A DNA stretch of 64,000 nucleotides, taken from positions 32,485,235-32,549,234 of the forward strand of contig CM055607.1 of assembly GCA_029379385.1 (NCBI GenBank), given 5' to 3'. Source of the DNA: Quillaja saponaria (taxonomy: Eukaryota > Streptophyta > Magnoliopsida > Fabales > Quillajaceae). The notes below the pieces were generated by a model. The model was not told the origin of the DNA. It worked only from the letters and a program-made list of their open reading frames with translations, and ran no database searches. A program made the position numbers and the translations under genes. Each line of letters starts with the position of its first letter. The first letter of the stretch is position 1. Below are positions 22,307-36,031 of this stretch, piece by piece.

Positions 22307-22961
22307 ATGCCAAGCACATTAGGAGTTAGAAATCTCAGTCTTTGTTTCTCAAAGATCAAACAGGCTTCAGCCGTAGCTGATAATTCCCCTCCACTGAGTC
22401 CCACCGCAATATCAACCCCAGATGAATATAATCACCACCGCCCATTACCCACCACCGCCACCTCATCTCCATCAATCTTTATCAAAAACTTCAACTCCCT
22501 CTACGATAACACCTTCGACTATTCCTCCTCCTCCTCTCTCTCCACCGTCGCCAACGAACCCGAACCTGAACCGGCTGACTTCGCCACTGCTTTTTCCTCT
22601 CAACGCTTCTTTTTCTCATCCCCTGGTCGTTCCAACTCCATTATCGAATCCACAAACATAGACACGAGTCTTTCTTCATTGTCGTTATCATCATCAACTA
22701 CAGAAGTACCCATCAATGGCAATAACAGTAATAAATTCTTCAACGACAGCGTGGCGGTTACAAACATACTCACCCGACCCATATTCGGATTTCAGGAGGT
22801 CCATGCAAGAGATGGTGGAGGCGCGTGCTGAGTCAATGGACGTGAAATCCAATTGGGAATTATTGAATCAACTTCTTCTTTGTTATCTTGCAATTAATCC
22901 AAAGAGCACACATAAATTCATACTGGGTGCTTTTGCTGATCTTCTTGTTAGTCTAATGTAG
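22307..22961 (+). CDS. OVATE family protein (OFP), with one frame break
   Basis: This is an intronless gene, as usual for OFPs. The N-terminal part (MPSTLGVRNLSLCFSKIK, a long Ser/Pro/Thr-rich stretch, then SQRFFFSSPGRSNSI) resembles the OFP12/OFP16 group. The C-terminal OVATE domain is YSPDPYSDFRRSMQEMVEAR, then WELLNQLLLCYLAINPKSTH, then FILGAFADLLVSL. OFPs are plant-specific transcriptional repressors that act with KNOX/BELL proteins and TRM proteins and influence organ shape. The two parts are in different frames. The first runs on to a stop at 22829-22831. One surplus A in the AAA at 22762-22764 accounts for it, and its removal gives 217 residues. Because the OVATE domain itself shows no further damage, I favour an indel error or a recent allele over an old pseudogene. 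Confidence 0.85.
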
Positions 22962-23200
22962 TAGCAGCAGCAACCGCCGCCTCCGAAGGCTGCCTGACAA
23001 AATCGCCGCCGGGATCGGTAATATTATTTTACTAATTAATAATATCTACTGTTAGGTTTGTAATAATGTACAATGTTAATGCCAAATGTCAACGTGCGTG
23101 ACAGATCATATTATAAATCATTGTCTAATCTGTTTCACATTACGTGGTAACTTTCTTATTACTGGGGCCCTTTGTTACTTAAATTGGTCCTACAGCCTAT

Positions 23201-23223
23201 CTCTCTCTCTCTCTCTCTCTCTC
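23201..23223. repeat. (CT)n microsatellite
   Basis: About 11 uninterrupted CT units lie about 240 bases after the OVATE stop codon. Other simple repeats in the window are (AG)n at about 10961-10982, (TA)n at about 7741-7760 and (AT)n at about 32458-32475. Confidence 0.9.
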
Positions 23224-23289
23224 CACAGTTATAAGGTATACAAAGTATACAACGTTTCCCACCTCCTTACTCTAGAAATATTTAATGTT

Positions 23290-25010
23290 AAAACAGTTTA
23301 ATTTAAAAGTCTCAAATTTTAATCAAATTTTTTTTATGAATTTTTTTTTTTAAAGAAAAAAAGTTAGTTGGCAAATTTGTTTAAGAGACAAACGTGAGAA
23401 GTTTTTTTTTTTATATTTGAATAAGAAAACATAGAAGAGAGTTATACTTTAAATTAGTTTCTTAATTCAAATTAGTAATTAGTAAAATAGATTTTTTTTA
23501 CTGTAAAAGAAAAAATAGATATAATTAATATGTGAGTGGCTGAGATAATATGCAGTTATTAGGGAAAAAAATTAATTTTTAATTAATTTAATTTATTTAT
23601 TCTAACATAAGAAATTATAATAAAAATTTGACTTTTAAAATAATATAAAATAACTATGAATTTTGCTAGGATATTTATATATGGTTGATCAACATAAGTA
23701 AGTTAGGTATTTGTCTGTACCTCTTAGGGATGTCATTAAATTGTATAAATGACACCTCAATTAATTTGTTGTCAAAATCATTAATATCATTCTAAGGCTT
23801 GGTTTAGTAATGTTATTACTTTTAAAAAATTGCTTGTGAGGTGACTTTTAAAAAACTACTATGACGTTGTTGTCAACAACAATCCTTTGGTAAATATTTT
23901 ATAAAAATTGTTATGGGTAGTTAAAATAATGAACAAGTTATTTGGTAAAATAAATTATAAGTTGTTGTGAATATATAAGATGGCCAAAATAAATATCATT
24001 AATTAAAGATATATTTAGAGAGAGAAATTTAATGATTTATAAATTAATTGAAGATATATTTAGAGAGAAAAATTTAATGATTTATAAATTCATTGAAGAT
24101 ATATTTGGTAATTTTCTAAAATTAATAAGGTGATTTTTGTATTTTAAATTTTGAAAAGCCACAGCTAGCTTTTTAAAAGCATCACTTGGGGTGATTTTAA
24201 AAATACCCACGACTTTTTAAAAACAGTAGAAAAAACATCCCTAAAAAAAAAATTAACCAAATAATATTTAGGTACTGTAACTTTTTAAAAGCTCAAACAC
24301 TCTCTTGAAAAATATTACCAAACTCAGCATAAGTGTTACAAGATGGCAGAGATATCCAATTTTTTCTCCAAAGTACTACTTTTTTTTTTTTTTTTCAATA
24401 TCCTCAAAAAATTATTGTAATATAAGTTGAAATTCTCAATGCGTATTTTTTTTAAATAAATCCTAAATTTTAATTAAAGCATTTTATATCACTTAAATCT
24501 TTTTTTAAAATTTTGCCTATATATTATTACTTTTCAAAAAAGTTCATTAATTTATAAAAAATTAAATTAAATTAATAATTAGCAGAAGAGTAAATTTTTT
24601 CAAAAAATTAATGAAATTTTATCCTTTAATAAGACTAAAATATAAAAAAAAATCTTCATGGATAACTTAAAAATAATAATTAGTAGAAGAGTAAAATCTT
24701 TTACAAATTAATGAAATTTTATCCTTTCATAAGACTAAAAAATAAAAAAAATTCTTCATGAATAACTTTAATTTATATTCATATCTATGTCACTTGTTTA
24801 TTTTCTCCCAAACAAATATTTAAAATTTGATTTATTTTTTGTCATCGTGAAAAAATAATATAAATATGAGTTCAGTTTGAAAATAATATATATTTTAAAT
24901 CTTTTTAAAAAAATATGAAAAATAATGGGAACTTCTTATTAAATTTATAAAACATATATTATTCCACTAATATTATATGATTTTTTAAAATTAATTTACA
25001 TAACAATATT
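23290..25010. other. very AT-rich intergenic stretch with two short tandem duplications
   Basis: No gene is seen. Two local duplications stand out. In 24004-24105, gatatatttagagag followed by aatttaatgatttataaatt is repeated with a period of about 46 bases. In 24572-24780, a roughly 101-base unit containing agaagagtaaa, then ttaatgaaattttatccttt, then ataagactaaa is present twice. Confidence 0.65.
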
Positions 25011-25015
25011 TTAAA

Positions 25016-25385
25016 CTTTTTTTTTTTTTAACAACAACGGGCCTTACGACCAAACAGGAAAGAAAAACTAAACTAAATTAAGCCTAGACTTGGTAACCCG
25101 TCTCCCAGCAGACGCAAGTCTAAACCATCAGGAGGACAAACCAAGTGATGACAATCTAAGAAACCATCAGCAGCTTTAGTAGCCAGCCAGTCCACACACA
25201 CATTACGTTCTCTATAGACATGGCTGACTTGAATAAACCAGTCCTTAGCAAGAAGCCTCTAGATGTTGGAGACCAGTGTTTTATGCAGAGATTCACATCT
25301 ATAATCTTCCAGTAAAAAAGAGATAGCCGTCTGCAAGTCCACTTCTTGTCTAACTTTCTTGAAGCCAAGGGACCAATCGAGAAAA
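25016..25385 (-). mobile_element. 5'-truncated LINE 3' end with RNase H-like domain
   Basis: Read on the minus strand this encodes, with frame breaks, the C-terminal RNase H-like domain of plant LINEs. It has a KKVRQEVDLQTAISFLLEDY-like helix, then VSHVYRERNVCVDWLA and a final GDGLPSLGLI-like tail with stop. The A-run on the minus strand (T-run at about 25016-25030 on the plus strand) directly after this tail is the poly-A end. Only the last few hundred bases are present, the common outcome of incomplete reverse transcription. Confidence 0.78.
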
Positions 25386-27940
25386 TGGTAAAAAAAAAAA
25401 TATAACAAAAAAAAAATGGTATAATGCTTCAATTTAGAATTTAGGATTTATTGGTAATTTTTTTTTTTTAAAAAAATACAATGTATTGAGAATATAAATT
25501 TATTATAAGACTTATTAGTAATATTGAAAGAAAAGTAAAATTTATCATTCCTTTTTTCTTTTTTTTTTTAGTTAATTTCTATTCTTGTGAAACCTTACAA
25601 TAATTAAGTAGCCAAAATTGTATGAGTTATAACACCAACTGTCACAGATGATTCACATCTCACTTGTTCAAGTCTCTCCTCCCATGCAAAAGCAAAAGAT
25701 TAAACTAATATATATTACGAAGAGTTTTATTTTTGTTAGTGTCCTATGTAAAGTAATAAAATAGAATTTAGTTTTTTTTTTAAATGTAATGATGTACAAG
25801 TACCAAAGCACAAAGATATATACAAATACTAAAATACATTACAAATATTTTCATTAAACAAATGTAACCTATCTATCAATCCCAAAAAAAATTGAGTCCG
25901 GGAACTATGTTGTTTAAGTATAGATTCCAATTTGTATGCAGTGTATAAGTGTGGAATACTGAAAACAAGAAGAAAATCCAACTGAAGGATAAATTGAATA
26001 GCTCCAAACGGAAACTACTGTGCTGCCCCTGGTTTTCTTCTAACTTATTATTAATCTTATATAATTTGTCCAATCAGAAATGGTTGTTTAAATACTGAAT
26101 ATGACAGTAGAAATTTGTCAAGTCTATTAAAAATAATATTAAAAAAAAAATAGAGAGTCAATATTAAATCAGTTGTTGATTGCGTAATAGCAGAATCCTC
26201 ACTTCCAGACAATATATGGATGGAAACATAATTTCTTGTTTTTGGCTAAGAGCATGTGGCCAAATTTTAATCAGTTAACAAGTATAGGACAAACTCGGAC
26301 AATATCAGGGAATCCTTCTTTTGCCTATTTCTAAATAATATTTAATTAAAGGACTGGAAATAAGCAATTCACAGTTTTGATTGTCATTATGGAGAAAATT
26401 TCAAGAGCTTCATGTCTCAGCGGCCTTGATTTAATGGGATTATTGATAGCCACAAAAGCAGAAAAATTCAAGATAAACCTAATTTGAATCAAATCCGACT
26501 AAAGTTTTGACCATTTTAAAATAAAATTATATTCTAACAGAACATGATCAAATTAAATTCAAAACCAACCCAACCTGACCCATTATCATGCCTTTCTGTG
26601 TAGGTTTATACTCGTTTCGTATAGGTAATACAAAATGACATGAATGATAGTACTAGTAAGGGTGAACATCATACTTGTTAAATCGACACTGAACTGAGCC
26701 AGAAGAGATGAGTGAGAAGTCAGTTGAAAATTTTGTGTAAGTTTGGTTTTATAGATTATAAATATTAGTCTGTTAATTAACTAGACCGAAATATGGTTAT
26801 ATTCGTTTATACCAGTCCAAGTTTAAAATGGTCCAATTCAGTTATGCAAAGTCCGATATGTTCTAATATTAGCCGAAGTCCAATTCATTTGAAATCTTGT
26901 CAAAGCCTGTCCAAAATGCTTGGAAGTGAAAGAAACCGCCACTGGAGATTTTTTTACTATTCTTTTATCATACCCAACCGCCTCACCGGAGCCTCTTCTC
27001 TCCCTCCCTCCTTCAGTCCTTCCATTTCACCCTCTCCCTCTTTTCTTTCGCTTCAATGATATTGACGGTGATCTATGAAAAATCGACTTCAGTAATGTGT
27101 GAATTGATGCTCTCTTTTTTTAACAACAAAGTTTAGAACCTCGCTACTACAAAAAAAAAAAAAAAAAAAGTATCAGATTCTAATCTCAACTTGGAATTTG
27201 ATTTTGATATGCATATCATTATCTTTGAGAATCTTTAAATCTTGTTTTTTTTTTTTTATCCTTTCATATTGTAATTTTATAATATTTGAGCTATCATATG
27301 ACATCCTTATATTTTTAAACAAACAACTATTATTCTCACAATTAAATAATTTCAAAAATTTAGTTAATTATTCGAACTAATATTAATTTTTAAAAAATAA
27401 TATAATCGTATTGGTCAGAAAAAAGGCCCAAAACCAAGCCGACCCAACCGCCAACTAACCCTTAAATATTCATACCTGAACAGAAACTCTATTCATTGGT
27501 AAGCAGTGCTCTCCATTTACAATGACCATGAGGGCAGCTATAAAATACATGGCCCTCATGCATCTAAATTGGAAGCAAGGGTACCCAACTAATAGATAAA
27601 CATGGTCTTAGAAACTGTGGTTGAAATGAATTGTATCATGACCAAAATGGCATAGTTTATATATGCAGGTTGGTCTCTCAATCATCATCAATGAACTATG
27701 CTACTGGCATCTCAAAATGGCAAAAATGGTTAGCACCATAGAACAAATGCGAGAACTGCCCAAACATTATAAGCACCATTAAACTCAAATTACTACATTA
27801 ATTCTCAATGCTAGACTCCAACATCTCTGTTTCTTACTAACAAACGTAAATCCGGGTGCAAAAGTTAGAAGAGGAAGATAATTTTATCTTCTAATTTTAG
27901 CACTGCTGAACTCTGCTCGGAAACAAGTTGATTGAGACAC
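25386..27940. other. intergenic, no gene seen
   Basis: This is AT-rich sequence. Between about 26660 and 27470 are motifs typical of old dispersed repeats (gtgaacatcatacttg on the left; aaccaagccgacccaaccg on the right), but I could not pair them convincingly as terminal repeats. A poly-A tract lies at about 27150-27168. The segment from 27500 to 27964 is probably 3' UTR and flank of the eS24 gene. Confidence 0.5.
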
Positions 27941-27964
27941 AATATACCCACATAACACAAGAAC

Positions 27965-30948
27965 TCATTTCTTCTTCCCACCCTTTGCAGCTTCACCAGC
28001 CTTTGTCTGCAAGAAAAACAATTGCGATGAGAGAAAAGGTCAAATCCTATATGCAATATAATAAAAAAGCATTGGTTCAAAAGACAATTCTGAAAACCTT
28101 CGAGCTGTAGTTGGGATAAGGAAAGGCAAAACAAACGAAAAAATTGCTTATGAAATGCTAAGATTCCCAGTTCAAGTCTTCAAGGTCCTTTAATTTCCTT
28201 TACTTTTATAAGTCTGTCTATTGCACACATACAGACATTGAAGCGGGCAAGATGGATTTTTTTTTTTTCTGAAGGGGAAAATAAGAGCATATATAAATTA
28301 TTTTTACCCCTCTTATTGTCTCTCATATTATCTAGGTGCAAAAATAGATGTAGATCATCCAATCTCAAACATGGATGCTACAAAAAGAACCCCATAATAC
28401 TGTTTTCTATGTAACTAGTTAAATTGGATTGCACCAGTTAATTTTATCACATTGCATTAAGGTGAGGAAAGAAGATGCACATCTAATACCTTTTTCACCC
28501 CGCGAATCTTCTTGGCTCTGTTTTTCCTTTCCTTCATTTGCTTTCTTGACTTCTCCACTTTTTTGTCCAGTCCATTCTGTGCGAGTTAACAGTCGAATAT
28601 ATGATATAAATGTAAAGAGAGAATTCGTGTTTCCCCCTGATCTAGGATTTCAGTTAATGTACTTAAGCCTTAAAACCACATGCATGTCATTTGGACCAAT
28701 CATAGATGTATTTAAGCACATCAAATATATAATACAATTAGACGTATAGATTCTTTTATGCCATTCCATTCTACATGTCAGCTAACAAACTAGTCACTGA
28801 CAACTTTGTGTTATTTCTAAGGGACTTAGCTTCTATAAAATTCGATGCAGATAGTCATGTTCCTGGCTTTAGTGCCATTTTACGTCAGAAATAAGTTCAA
28901 AGATACATAAAAATAGTAATGACAGATAAGTTAGCAATGACCGCATAAAATTGCCCATCCTTATGTATGTTTTTGGAGGTATGTAACTTGAGGAACTTGA
29001 ATGATTTGCTTTTCAAGGATCCAAATGCCTATGTAGCAGATACTACACTACAACCTGAACAGCATAAAATGAATTAATGCTAACTCCTGGTATAACAGGC
29101 AACAAGCTGAAAGTTATATTGCTTTAAATGTAAAAGAAACCATCACCAGAAATGTGTACAATGTAGCCATCCTCTTTTTAAAGATCCTTTTAAACATAAA
29201 TAATATTCAAATACATACAGAAGGACACCATTCTTAAAAATAAAATATACTAAAGAAAACATGTTAATAACCAAGAGTTAATAAAAGCCTCAAAATTTAT
29301 CTGTCAGAATATCCCATTTGTACATCCTCCTGGAAAATAACTTCAATCTAATTTAGAGAAAACAGAGCCCAGAGGCCAGAACAATCAATTGGTAGCAGCA
29401 TTGCATTTCAAGCACCATCCAAGAAACAAAAGTATTTCAAAAATAAACAGGATGAGAATCTACATCACTAAACCACTAGCAATTTCCAAACACATACAAC
29501 CCATAAACTACAATCTATCATACAAGAGAAAACAGCCACACACACACTTCACACATTATCTTATAAACAACCACATATTCTTATACGACTCATTCAACTA
29601 ATGTGCTATAAAATGAAAGACAATAGTCATCGGCTATATGATGCACAGAGACTGTTAATGAATTTGATAGTACGCAAGCAGCCCATTCATCAGTAACAGG
29701 ATTATAAAATGAAAAAGAACAATCATTGGATAAAGCCAATTGGCTATACACAGTATCCACAGATTGTTGATGAAATCGACTTCTAATGAACATCCAGTGT
29801 TGGTACAAAAAATCATGGCATAAACAAGTTTTGGTTAAACACACAATGACACAGTAACATTAAAAGCATGAAGAAAAGGAAGCGGAAAAAACTAACTTAC
29901 CCTTATTAGCCTGTATTTTGGTTCGTATTTCTTAGCATTTTCAACAGAATCATATATCAAACCAAAACCAGTAGATTTCCCACCTCCAAAATGTGTCCGG
30001 AACTTGAACACAAAGATGGAATTCGAATCCTTCACGCCATACAACCTTGCCAGTTTCTCCATCAACTCTGCCTTCATTACAAAAACAAGCAGCAATACAA
30101 AATTGGTTTATTAAACTCAATCAAAAAAATATATGAAAGGCTCATCGGCTACCGCACAAAGTTTGAAAATATTCACCCGTTTAAGTAAGCATTCTAATTA
30201 GATGTACTGCAAACAGAAGTAAGTTTCACAAGAATAACAACTCCTAATATTATTCAGACCCAAAATGACTAACTGTAAAATAAAGTTTGTTAACAATGCA
30301 GCAATGCAAAATGAAACTGTCAATGAGGCAAGCTAGTATATGCAATTGAATGTATAATGAAAAATGCTAATAGGGAAATGCAAAGGACATGGTGCAATTG
30401 AAAGTAATAATCAAAATTGAAGGCCAAGAGAAATTAAAATAAGGGAACACAAAATCTAATAGGAAGAGAAGAGAAAAAACAAACCTTGGGAACATTTGGT
30501 CTTCCTGGATGCAGAACATCAATGACCTACAATGCAACCGACGACACACGAAAAGCAGTAAAACAAAGTGAAACAGAAATTAGTAAAACATTTTTGTACA
30601 ATTTCTACATTACCATAAGGCTTTGTTGGACAAATAGGATAGCATAAAGCAGCTGGATCATTTATTCCAGACAACTAATCTGAATCACCAAAAATGGGCC
30701 AAAACTCAGAACCCAACAACAATATAACCAGGTCAGATTGATTCGAGTATAGCTGGGCATAAGTCCTACCAATCTAGATTTTACAAATGAAAACACCTAT
30801 ACTAGTTCAAATTTGTGTTTGTTTGCCAGGCACTTTTATCAATAAAAAAACGTATAATAATAAAAAAAAAACTCACGAATTGCTTCCTGGAAAGAAGACG
30901 GTTGGTCATGAACTTCCTCGTACGTATTGTCACTGCCTTGTCCGCCAT
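27965..30948 (-). CDS. RPS24: 40S ribosomal protein eS24 (S24)
   Basis: Five exons on the minus strand: 30948-30877, 30526-30485, 30071-29901, 28576-28490 and 28006-27965. All splice sites are GT-AG and all phases are zero, giving 137 residues, the normal length. It starts [20 protein letters not shown], continues [14 protein letters not shown], then [20 protein letters not shown] and [18 protein letters not shown]. It ends in a lysine-rich tail ([13 protein letters not shown]). eS24 is a component of the small cytosolic ribosomal subunit. The frame is intact with no odd residues. The gene is isolated from its neighbours by more than 2 kb on each side. Confidence 0.97.
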
Positions 30949-31159
30949 GGTGTCCCTGTCAAGTTCCCGCTCTATCCTCGTCCATGCAAGCTTTAGTTTT
31001 TATGCTCCTTTCGCTTGTGATGAGACTAGGACTCGGTGTTACTGTGTCTGTTTCAAAAGAAAAGAACGTTTAGGGTTTGAAAGTTGGGCTGTAGACAAAT
31101 TCTCGTCATTGGGCCATACCGGTGCCACTCTACAGTTTTTACCAACCTGTTAGCCTTTG

Positions 31160-33180
31160 TTCACCCACCAATAACATTTCTAAATCACTAGTGCATCGTA
31201 TAACAACGACAATAAATTGCTCCCTGTTTAGTTTAGTCTTAAAATAATTTTTTGAGTTTAAATTTTTCTACAAAATTATTTGGTAATAAAAATTTTATTT
31301 TTTAAATTATAGGAAAAATTATTTTTAAACTTTTAGAGTCATAAAATTTGAAACTAGAAAAATAAAATTTTTTTAAATAAAAAATAAGAAAAATTTAAAT
31401 AAATTTAATAAATATTTTATTTAGACAAATATAACTATAATATTTATCAAACTAATCCTTTTAATAATTTTAATACTTAATATTATTTTTTTTTAAATAA
31501 TTTTATCTTGCAACGCTTTTATGTTAAAAGATCCAAACACTTTTTCAGCTTTTTATACAATATTTTTAAATAACTTTACTATAAATCTATTTTTACTTGC
31601 AACTTAACCAAACCAACCCATTATAAGAGCTTGTGCATCATTCAAGGTTGTATAGTATATGATTATACAATGTATTAAACAATATAATTACTCTGTTATT
31701 ATACAATTGTCTTATCATTTTCCTCTCCACTATAATTTTATATTGTCAAACATAGTATATGAGCGGTTTAACAATATAAGTGTATGTTATCATGTTGCTG
31801 TCAAATATTATATAATAGTCAACTGAATAATATAATTAGTTGTTATACAATATAATATAGATTTATATTTACTTCCTCGAGTACTACTGTTAGTAATATA
31901 TAATACAGGAAGAAAGAAATAGATAAAATTAGATAATACAGTTAGCACTTATGTAATAATTCGTAACAATATAAATTTATATTATTATCCCCCTGCTATA
32001 ATATACCTGATAGTAATACATTGCATACTTTTATAGTACTCATTCCTACATACGCTAATAGAGCTATTGATATTTTGAACAATAATTGGAAAATGGTCAA
32101 ACAATGAAGTAATAGATTAATCGAAATGTATATAAAGTAATATGAACACATCCTAACTGTTAAATGAAAGAAAAAAGAAAATAAAAAGTCAAATATTTAA
32201 TTTTGTTTTGATGGATTATATAGTAATGGAGAATATAATAAACTTATATAATATATTTATCAACACTATATAAAATAACTTATAATTACAAATTAGGAGA
32301 ATGTAGTATTGAACATCATTAATGAACCTATATAATATTTTAACACAAAATCTTTCTACATCACCTATTAATTATCTCTAATCTCTCTTAAATTATGTCA
32401 TTTTAACTCATCATCAATTAATTCTCTCACATTTCTCTTAAGTTAGTTATGTAAAAATATATATATATATATATTTATAATTTTTTTTTTTACTTTTTCA
32501 ATCTAATTTATATTATATTCTCTTCCCTCTTTGTTACTGTTTTTCATCACTTACAAAACATTTATTGATTGATATTTTTAAAAATATTTTTTCCTAAACG
32601 AAAAAGTTGTTAATTCAATCTCACTCTCTATGTAACAAAAATATTTTTTTTTTTTTAAGTTAAAAATTCACAATGTATACTAAAATTATTAAGAGAGTAA
32701 TATTCTGACACAATAACACATAAAAGAAATAAATTGATGCAGTAATTAATATTTTAATATTATATCATCTTAAAATTCTCTTTTAAACTAAAATTTTTAA
32801 ATAAAATAAATATATAAGTTAATAATAAATTTTACAAAATAGAAGAAAAATTATAAAATTGTTAAAAAAATTAAATTAAATTAAAAATAAAAATTAATTC
32901 AGCCGAGTAAAACTAATTAAACAATATAGTTATACTCTTCTTATAATATAATAAATTAATATCTCTCCTAAAAAATATAATTAATTAATATCATGCATAG
33001 TATAAGATAGTTTAATAAATAAAATTCCATACTGCCAAACGATTGTATAGAAGTTCCGTTATACAGTTTTAGATAGCCCAATAGGCCCATCTATTACTCA
33101 TCTCCTAGTCAATTCGAAAAATTCAGAAACAAGTATACAATCGAACCAGTTTTTGATAAGTTCTGTCTCGTCAAAGTTCT
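31160..33180. other. very AT-rich intergenic stretch, no gene seen
   Basis: This sequence is extremely AT-rich with many short repeats of tataatatt and atacaat type. No coding potential or pairable terminal repeats were found. The last 100 bases become more mixed, consistent with the promoter and leader of the NKAP gene. Confidence 0.6.
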
Positions 33181-33182
33181 AA

Positions 33183-34745
<1,563 letters not shown>

Positions 34746-34941
34746 TTTCATGTATGTTCAACTTGTGTCCTTTAATTTTCTTTATGCTACTTAATGCATT
34801 GCGCGTAGCAGATTTTGTGATCCTTGGGCTTTTAAAATATATGTCAGTGATTATTCTGTGATGCAATGATGTGCTAGATTTAGTTCTGGCTATTAAATTT
34901 ACCCTTACATTGTGACCTTCTTTGTGATTGAATATGATCTG

Positions 34942-36026
34942 TATTAGGAATATAATATTATTATATTGTGTAGTCTCACATTATTTAGATGTGGAAGTCT
35001 ATGTTTTATTATTTACTATAAATAAAACTTATGTGTGTAGCTTTGAGATATTCAATCAAGGCTACAATCCTTTCCTTATTCTATTTTATTTAACATGGTA
35101 TAAGAGTAGGTTTGAAACCCAAGCTCGATTTTGGCCCTATTTCCACACAAAAAAAAAAAAAAAAAAAAATCCCTAATGTTCTCTTTTCTTTTATCTAGCC
35201 GCCACATGAAGAAAAAGAAGAAAAAAAAAAAGGCCTTTGCTTGCCAGCTATCATTAAACCTAGTTGTTTCTTCCATTCACGCCTCATTCCAGCATGTCTC
35301 TGTATTGTTGCTGCGTTTCATTCCAGCGTGTCTCTCTATTGCTGTTGCGTTTCATTCCAGTGTGTCTCTCTACTACTGTGTTTCATTCCAACGTGTCCTC
35401 TCTATTGCTGCGTTTCATTCCAGCAATATGATTATTATTCATCGGGGTACTGTTCATCGGTATGTCTACCTCTGAAAAAATTGAAATCGCCAATTCACTT
35501 TAAGTTTCGCCATCTAAAGACGATTTATCCCTTTTTTTTTCAAGCTTATTTAGGGTTTGACGGCTCAAAGAGTTTGACAGCTCAACAGTACCTTCATGAA
35601 CTTTCCGTTGTGTCTCTTTCTAGCGGTGCTCCTTTTATTTTTCTGGAAAAATCTCGTTGTTCATTTTTTCAACGGTGCTTTTTTTATTTTTCCGGAAAAT
35701 CCGGCTGTGTCTCTTTCCAGCCAACACGAGTACTATTCATGGGTACCAGTATGTTCATCAAACAGATTGAAGCTTCACCTAGATTGTTGTAAGTAAAGGG
35801 GAGTGTTGAGATTAGTAATTGAGTTTTATTTGTACAAGATTGAGCATTATATGCTTTATCTTGAGGGGGAGTATTAGGAATATAATATTATTATATTGTG
35901 TAATCCCACACACTGTTTAGATGTGGAAGTTTATGTTTTATTATTTACTATAAATAAAACTTATGGGTGTAGCTTTGAGATATCAATCAATACTACAATC
36001 CTTTCCTTATTTTATTTTATTTAACA
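34942..36026 (+). mobile_element. small non-autonomous LTR retrotransposon (TRIM/SMART-like), complete
   Basis: Two direct repeats of about 154-155 bases, 34942-35095 and 35872-36026, share tattaggaatataatattat at the start and end in tttaaca. Directly after the first is tggtataagag, a primer-binding site for initiator methionine tRNA (one change from tggtatcagag). Directly before the second is the purine tract ttgagggggag. Flanking pentamers atctg (34937-34941) and atcta (36027-36031) fit a target-site duplication with one change. The internal 770 bases carry no retroviral-type gene. The LTR starts TA instead of TG. The element sits about 200 bases after the NKAP stop codon, in its likely 3' region, and depends on another element for enzymes. 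Confidence 0.9.
35284..35423 (+). repeat. tandem 31-34-base repeat inside the LTR element
   Basis: Five units begin with tcattcca at 35284, 35318, 35352, 35383 and 35415. The first four continue with a variant of gtgtctctctattgctg and gcgtt; the last is partial. They lie in the internal region of the LTR element and have diverged modestly. Confidence 0.85.
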
Positions 36027-36031
36027 ATCTA

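Noticed and set aside
26660..27470. Possible MITE or fold-back element
   Set aside because: The candidate ends (gtgaacatcatac and the complement of aaccaagccgacc) pair poorly and no target-site duplication was found.
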